Assembly: GCA_947382875.1 (NCBI GenBank)
Contig: CANDBG010000020.1
Span: forward strand, 1-38,726
DNA from: an uncultured Oscillibacter sp.
GTDB taxonomy: Bacteria; Bacillota; Clostridia; Oscillospirales; Oscillospiraceae
Direction of reading: 5' to 3'
Length of the DNA stretch: 38,726 bases
Part shown: in pieces, positions 33,988 through 38,726 of the stretch
Position numbering within the stretch: the first letter of the stretch is position 1
How the letters are laid out: each line of letters starts with the position of its first letter
Translations under genes and position numbers: made by a program
Notes under the pieces: model-generated
What the model was told of the DNA's origin: nothing
What the model saw: the letters and a program-made list of their open reading frames with translations, nothing else
Databases searched by the model: none

Positions 33988-34215
33988 TCAGATAATATAG
34001 GAGGAAACGGTTTGCCAGATTTGATAGGCAAAGGCATCCATATCGTCGTTCTTGGGCAGGTCGGAATAGGCTTCCTTGAATTTGCGGACCTGCTTGGGAT
34101 TGAGTGCGTGGATTTCCCCGGGGTATTGGACCAGTTTGACGTCCTCGCAAAGCGCGTCCCCATAGATGGACGTAACTTCCATGCCAATTACCACCAACTT
34201 ATTTCGTGCGGCTGT
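33988..34215 (-). pseudogene. IS110-family transposase fragment
   Basis: The minus-strand frame reads LVVIGMEVTSIYGDALCEDV, then a stretch ending HALNPKQVRKFKEAYSDLPK and NDDMDAFAYQIW, then a stop at 33988. It aligns with 1450-1650 of the first remnant (VVVGMKATSIYGD, HVLNPKQVSKFKESYSDLPK) but has lost a few residues after GDAL and both the N-terminal part and nearly all downstream coding sequence. Only about 70 bp separate it from the shared end sequence, so roughly 640 bp were deleted internally relative to copy 1. Confidence 0.8.
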
Positions 34216-34242
34216 TTCCCATTGCAGGAGACAGCCGCTTTT
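34208..34242 (+). terminator. Possible intrinsic terminator
   Basis: GCGGCTGT (34208-34215) pairs with ACAGCCGC (34231-34238) and TTTT follows. It could end read-through from rlmI before the restriction locus. The remainder of 34240-34400 is AT-rich with no recognisable gene. Confidence 0.4.
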
Positions 34243-34411
34243 CCTTCTTCTGTTAAGATATGCAGAAAATAAATGTCAGGCGTTCTCCCATTCAGAAACT
34301 GCGCCGCAGTAAACAAAGAATTAGACTTATTCCCCCTGAAGAATTTTTTAGCAGATTGCAGAAATAACAGGCAGCCCATATGCAAAGAAGGGTACCGTTT
34401 CGGAATTTTAG

Positions 34412-34440
34412 TTGTAATATTACAAAAACTGTACTATAAT
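34412..34440 (+). promoter_or_regulatory. hsdRM promoter overlapped by a perfect palindrome
   Basis: TTGTAA (34412-34417), exactly 17 bp, TATAAT (34435-34440): a strong promoter. TTGTAATATTACAA (34412-34425) is a perfect 14-bp palindrome covering the -35 element, so a dimeric repressor could control the restriction genes. No regulator gene is seen in this part of the window. Confidence 0.75.
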
Positions 34441-34496
34441 GTAAAAAAACAAGCAATTTTCACCAATGATGCGGTTTTATGCAAGGGAGTGATTCT

Positions 34497-37400
34497 ATGA
34501 AAAGCAACTTTCTTTTTTTAGAAAAGGATTTTCCTGTTCTTGCTCAGTTTGGAGAGAATGCGGAAGCCTATCTTTATTCCGATTCCAATTCCTGTTTAAT
34601 GAAGTTGGGAATGATAGGGGAAACCATCGTTAATTTGATGTTTACCTATGACAGAATCCCTCTGCCGGTCGAAAATACTGCCGTCAAGCGGATTGACATT
34701 CTAAGCCGAGAGGGATTTCTGACAAAAGATCTGACGGATATCCTCCATGCGCTTCGGAAGGCCAGAAACCGGGCGGTTCATGAGAATTACGAATCCATCT
34801 CCGACAGCAAAGCGCTCCTGGAAATGGCGCACGGCCTTTGTGAATGGTTCATGCAGACCTACGGTGATTGGAGCTATCAGAATCAGCCGTTTCTTCTGCC
34901 CTCTGAAACATCGAAACCCGTCAGCAGCGATACACAGAATGAAAAAGACCAGGAAGAACATTTGATAGAAGAAGCGGAAAAGATAGCGGCAGCGGCTCCC
35001 GCCGTTGAAAAAGAAACGAGAAAAAGGCGGTCTGGCAAAGCGGCAAGCCAGCGAATGAAATCTGAGGCGGAGACACGCTATCTGATTGACGAACAGCTCC
35101 GCAAGGTTGGCTGGGAGGCTGATACGGAATTGCTGCGCTATTCCAAGGGAACCCGTCCCGCAAAGGGGCGCAATCTTGCAATTGCCGAATGGCCCACCGA
35201 TTCCACAATTGGTACAGGTCATGTGGACTATGCCCTGTTTATTGGAACACAAATGGCGGCTGTCATCGAGGCGAAAGCCATCCATAAAGATATTCCCTCG
35301 GTTATCGATTATCAGTGCAAGGATTATTCCAAAAACATCCGGAATGCTGATCAAGCCTATCAATTTGGTACATGGGGCAGCTATAAGGTACCGTTCACCT
35401 TTGCCACCAACGGCAGGCCCTATTTAGAGCAGTACGACACAAAGAGCGGCATATGGTTTCTGGATCTGAGACAGCCCGACAATGCACCCAAAGCGCTGCG
35501 AGGCTGGATGAGTCCGCAGGGTATGTTGGAGCTGCTGGAAAAAGACATTCCCGCGCGAAACCAGGAGTTACAGAAAATGTCCTATGATTTGCTGCGGGAC
35601 AAAGATGGCCTGAACCTTCGCGCGTACCAGATCAAGGCGATTGAAGAAGCCGAGAAAGCGGTCATCAACGGGCAGACCAGCATTTTGCTTGCTATGGCAA
35701 CGGGTACCGGCAAGACCCGTACCATCCTGGGCATGATCTATCGTTTTCTGAAGACCGAGCGTTTTCGCAGGATTTTGTTTCTCGTGGACAGAAACGCTTT
35801 GGGAGAGCAGGCGTCCGACGTATTCAAAGAGGTCAGGCTGGAAGAATTGAGGACCCTTGACAACATATACAGCATCAAGGGGCTGGAAGACAAAGAGACC
35901 GACCGTGAAACGCGCATCCAGATTGCTACGGTTCAAAGCATGGTAAAGCGAATTCTGTACAATGACGGGGATACGATGCCCGCGGTCTCGGACTTTGATT
36001 TGGTCATCATTGACGAGGCGCACAGAGGTTACATTCTGGATAAAGAAATGGGGGAGGATGAAATCCTCTATCGTGACCAGCTCGATTACCAAAGCAAATA
36101 CCGCAGCGTCGTGGAATACTTTGACGCCGTTAAAATTGCGCTGACCGCAACCCCGGCTTTGCAGACAACGGAAATTTTTGGACAGCCTGTATTCAAATAT
36201 ACATACCGTGAGGCGGTGATTGAAGGCTATCTGGTTGACCACGACGCGCCTCATAAACTGTCCACGAAACTGAGCACAGAGGGCATCCACTATGAAAAGG
36301 GCGACACCGTCACACTCTATGACCCCGTGACGGGAGAGATCACGAATTCGGAACTGCTGGCCGATGAATTGGATTTTGATGTAGAAGCATTCAACAAGAA
36401 AGTCATTGTTGAATCGTTCAATCGTGCGGTTTTGGCCGAAATTGCCCGTGACATTGACCCGGAAAGTCCGGATATACAGGGCAAAACCCTGATTTATGCC
36501 GTTAATGATGATCATGCGGATATGATTGTAAAAATCCTGAAGGAGATTTATACAAAAAAGGGTGTGGATAATGACGCCATTATGAAAATCACCGGTTCGG
36601 TTGGCGGCGGCAACAAAAAGAAGGTCCGGGATGCGATCAAGCATTTTAAGAACGAACGCTTTCCCAGTGTGGCTGTTACGGTTGACTTGCTGACAACAGG
36701 AGTCGATATTCCCGAAATTACAACGTTGGTATTCATGCGCCGGGTGAAGTCCCGCATTCTGTTTGAGCAGATGATGGGCCGCGCGACCCGTCTGTGTCCT
36801 GAAATTCATAAGACACATTTTGAAATCTATGATCCTGTTGGCGTTTATGATTCTCTGAAAGAAGTCAACACCATGAAGCCGGTTGCGGTCAACCCTGCCG
36901 CAACATTTGCACAGCTTTTAGAAGGGTTGGAAGTTTTGGAAGATGAAAAACAAGTGCAGAATCAGGTTGACCAAATTGTCGCAAAATTGCAGCGGAGCAA
37001 GCGGCACATGGACCGTAAAGCCATGGAGCATTTTATCAGCCTGACCGGAGGGCAAAACCCAACTCAGTTCATTGCCGGTATTCAGCAGCGCAAGCCAGCG
37101 GATGCAAAGGATTGCCTGCTTGCCAATATGGAACTGTTCAAAATGCTGGGGCAGTTCACTCCGGACAACCGCCGTCCGGTTGTGATTTCCGACCATGCGG
37201 ATGAACTTTTGGAGCATAGCAGAGGCTACGGGAAAGGCAGCAAACCCGAAGATTATCTGGACGCATTCGCGGACTTTGTAAAGTCCAATCTGAACGAGAT
37301 TGCTGCGCTGAATATCGTTTGCACCAGACCAAAAGAGCTGACCCGTGAAAGCCTGCGTTCCCTGCGCCTGACGCTGGACCGTGAGGGGTTTACCACCCGG

Positions 37401-37760
37401 CAGCTCAACACCGCTGTTTCCCAGATGACCAATGAAGAAATTGCCGCCGATATGATCAGTTTGATCCGCCGGTATGCCATCGGCTCCACCCTGATTTCGC
37501 ATGAGGCCAGAATCAAGCGGGCGGTGGACAAGCTGAAAAAAGCGCATCCATTCTCCAAGCAGGAACTGAACTGGATTGGCAGGATGGAAAAATATCTGAT
37601 GGAAGAATCTGTGTTGAATGTGACTGTATTTGATGAAGATGGACGCTTTAAGGCGCAGGGCGGTTTCGCAAAAATCAACAAAGTGTTTGGAAATAATCTT
37701 GAAAATATTGTTTTGGAACTTAACGAGTATCTGTACGATGATGGAGGGAGAAGCGCATGA
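34497..37760 (+). CDS. hsdR: Type I restriction enzyme, R subunit (HsdR)
   Basis: 1087 residues. An N-terminal DUF4145/HEPN-like helical domain (about 1-140, ALRKARNRAVHENY) precedes the HsdR nuclease domain (about 190-300; D in TGHVDYALF and EAKA are the PD-(D/E)xK residues). The SF2 helicase motor follows: Walker A MATGTGKTRT with K406, DEAH box IIDEAHRG (D506 to H509), ALTATPA and QMMGRATR. The EcoEI-type C-terminal domain ends the protein. It translocates and cuts unmodified DNA with HsdM and HsdS. ATG 34497 follows AAGGGAG. Its stop overlaps the hsdM start (ATGA). Less GC-rich codons than its neighbours, plus the IS remnant upstream, suggest acquisition. Confidence 0.95.
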   Translation: MKSNFLFLEKDFPVLAQFGENAEAYLYSDSNSCLMKLGMIGETIVNLMFTYDRIPLPVENTAVKRIDILSREGFLTKDLTDILHALRKARNRAVHENYESISDSKALLEMAHGLCEWFMQTYGDWSYQNQPFLLPSETSKPVSSDTQNEKDQEEHLIEEAEKIAAAAPAVEKETRKRRSGKAASQRMKSEAETRYLIDEQLRKVGWEADTELLRYSKGTRPAKGRNLAIAEWPTDSTIGTGHVDYALFIGTQMAAVIEAKAIHKDIPSVIDYQCKDYSKNIRNADQAYQFGTWGSYKVPFTFATNGRPYLEQYDTKSGIWFLDLRQPDNAPKALRGWMSPQGMLELLEKDIPARNQELQKMSYDLLRDKDGLNLRAYQIKAIEEAEKAVINGQTSILLAMATGTGKTRTILGMIYRFLKTERFRRILFLVDRNALGEQASDVFKEVRLEELRTLDNIYSIKGLEDKETDRETRIQIATVQSMVKRILYNDGDTMPAVSDFDLVIIDEAHRGYILDKEMGEDEILYRDQLDYQSKYRSVVEYFDAVKIALTATPALQTTEIFGQPVFKYTYREAVIEGYLVDHDAPHKLSTKLSTEGIHYEKGDTVTLYDPVTGEITNSELLADELDFDVEAFNKKVIVESFNRAVLAEIARDIDPESPDIQGKTLIYAVNDDHADMIVKILKEIYTKKGVDNDAIMKITGSVGGGNKKKVRDAIKHFKNERFPSVAVTVDLLTTGVDIPEITTLVFMRRVKSRILFEQMMGRATRLCPEIHKTHFEIYDPVGVYDSLKEVNTMKPVAVNPAATFAQLLEGLEVLEDEKQVQNQVDQIVAKLQRSKRHMDRKAMEHFISLTGGQNPTQFIAGIQQRKPADAKDCLLANMELFKMLGQFTPDNRRPVVISDHADELLEHSRGYGKGSKPEDYLDAFADFVKSNLNEIAALNIVCTRPKELTRESLRSLRLTLDREGFTTRQLNTAVSQMTNEEIAADMISLIRRYAIGSTLISHEARIKRAVDKLKKAHPFSKQELNWIGRMEKYLMEESVLNVTVFDEDGRFKAQGGFAKINKVFGNNLENIVLELNEYLYDDGGRSA

Positions 37761-38726
37761 CGACACAGGAAATTGTTTCCAAGCTCTGGAACCTCTGCAA
37801 TGTTCTTCGTGATGACGGAATCACGTATCATCAGTACGTCACAGAGCTGACCTATATTCTGTTTCTGAAAATGGCGAAGGAGACCGGGAATGAGAATCCG
37901 ATTCCTGAGGATTACCGCTGGAACAAGCTGACGGCCAAGAGCGGAATTGAACTGAAAAAGTTCTATAAAGAGCTGCTGAACCATCTGGGTGAGAACTGCA
38001 CGGGCCGCGTGCGGGAAATCTACCAGGGAGCCGCCACCAACATTGACGAACCGAAAAATCTGGAAAAAATCATCACCGCCATTGACGAGCTGGACTGGTT
38101 TTCCGCCCGTGAAGAAGGACTCGGCAATCTGTACGAGGGGCTTTTGGAGAAGAACGCCAATGAGAAAAAATCCGGAGCGGGGCAGTATTTTACGCCCCGT
38201 GTGCTGATTGATGTGATGACCCGTCTGGTAAAGCCGCAGCCGAAGGAACGCTGCAACGACCCTGCCTGCGGCACGTTCGGTTTTATGATTGCGGCACATC
38301 AATACGTCGCGGAGCAGACCGATGACTTTTTTGACCTCGATTCGGATACCGCCGTCTTTGAGCGCACAGGGGCTTTTACCGGCACGGAGCTGGTACACGA
38401 CACCCACCGTCTGGCGCTGATGAACGCCATGCTGCACAATATAGAAGGGGAAATTCTCTTGGGGGATACCCTGTCCAATCTGGGTAAGAGTATGCGGGGG
38501 TATGATGTGGTTCTTACCAATCCCCCGTTCGGGACCAAAAAGGGCGGTGAGCGCACCACCCGGGACGACTTCACCTATACCACCAGCAACAAGCAGCTCA
38601 ATTTTTTGCAGCATATCTACCGCAGCCTGAACGCGGACGGCAAAGCCCGTGCCGCTGTGGTGCTGCCGGACAACGTCCTCTTTGCGGACGGGGACGGAGA
38701 AAAAATCCGTATTGACCTGATGGACA
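37757..38726 (+). CDS. hsdM: Type I DNA methyltransferase, M subunit (HsdM), cut by window end
   Basis: The first 323 residues are visible; the gene runs past the window. The N-terminal HsdM_N helical domain (TTQEIVSKLWNLCNVLRDDG) leads into the N6-adenine methyltransferase domain with SAM motif I DPACGTFGF (from D168) and catalytic NPPF (N255 to F258). GAGQYFTPRVLIDVM, just before motif I, is typical. HsdM methylates the host target so that HsdR does not cut it. The gene order R-M places the specificity subunit hsdS, expected next, outside the window. Confidence 0.95.
   Translation, partial: MTTQEIVSKLWNLCNVLRDDGITYHQYVTELTYILFLKMAKETGNENPIPEDYRWNKLTAKSGIELKKFYKELLNHLGENCTGRVREIYQGAATNIDEPKNLEKIITAIDELDWFSAREEGLGNLYEGLLEKNANEKKSGAGQYFTPRVLIDVMTRLVKPQPKERCNDPACGTFGFMIAAHQYVAEQTDDFFDLDSDTAVFERTGAFTGTELVHDTHRLALMNAMLHNIEGEILLGDTLSNLGKSMRGYDVVLTNPPFGTKKGGERTTRDDFTYTTSNKQLNFLQHIYRSLNADGKARAAVVLPDNVLFADGDGEKIRIDLMD

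Noticed and set aside
1-38726. CRISPR arrays, rRNA, tRNA genes and riboswitches
   Set aside because: No regularly spaced repeats, no cloverleaf-like or rRNA-like sequence, and no riboswitch motif I could recognise was seen on either strand.

Overview
The window looks like a chromosomal segment from a moderately GC-rich anaerobic Clostridia species, most like gut Oscillospirales. The signs are strong AGGAGG ribosome binding sites, SbcCD and VanW proteins of Firmicutes type, small DUF6809/DUF2200/DUF3795 proteins, and a large fermentative sugar operon. This placement is inferred from gene content; no rRNA or tRNA gene is present to confirm it.

Layout. 1-2400 is a graveyard of mobile DNA: two fragments of a tyrosine recombinase, a frameshifted DUF6809 gene and a decayed IS110-family element. 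2490-10176 holds housekeeping-type genes: a ParB/Noc-like protein, a VanW cell-wall protein, the SbcCD nuclease on the minus strand with a broken P-loop kinase gene in front of it, and a small unknown protein. 10265-12550 (minus) is an L-asparaginase behind a ROK repressor. 12849-27491 is one 13-gene plus-strand operon. 27738-30154 holds an AraC regulator and an orphan sugar-kinase-like protein. 30211-33854 holds small metal-binding and unknown proteins plus an RlmI-type methyltransferase. A second IS110 remnant (about 33901-34215) then precedes a type I restriction-modification locus (hsdR, then hsdM cut by the window edge).

The central operon is the main result. Its GH31 enzyme carries the residues that define sulfoquinovosidases (Q272, R285, W288, nucleophile D390, acid/base D458). 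It sits with a split transketolase, an RpiB/LacA-like isomerase lacking the usual phosphate-sugar residues, an iron alcohol dehydrogenase and a TauE/SafE exporter. Together these fit the sulfoglycolytic transketolase (sulfo-TK) route: sulfoquinovosyl glycerol is split to sulfoquinovose plus glycerol; sulfoquinovose is isomerised to sulfofructose; two transketolase steps pass C2 units to glyceraldehyde-3-phosphate, making xylulose-5-phosphate and finally sulfoacetaldehyde; this is reduced to isethionate and exported.

What stands out is the rest of the same transcript. A complete tripartite tricarboxylate transporter (TctC, TctB, TctA) could be the importer. An L-fucose/arabinose isomerase-like protein and a DUF4867 cupin-like protein are both candidates for the first isomerisation. 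A glycerol dehydrogenase and a one-chain dihydroxyacetone kinase would turn the released glycerol into triose phosphate, the acceptor the transketolase needs. The operon thus appears to encode use of the whole plant-lipid head group. A divergent ROK repressor with a perfect 11-bp inverted repeat, and the downstream AraC protein, are the likely controllers.
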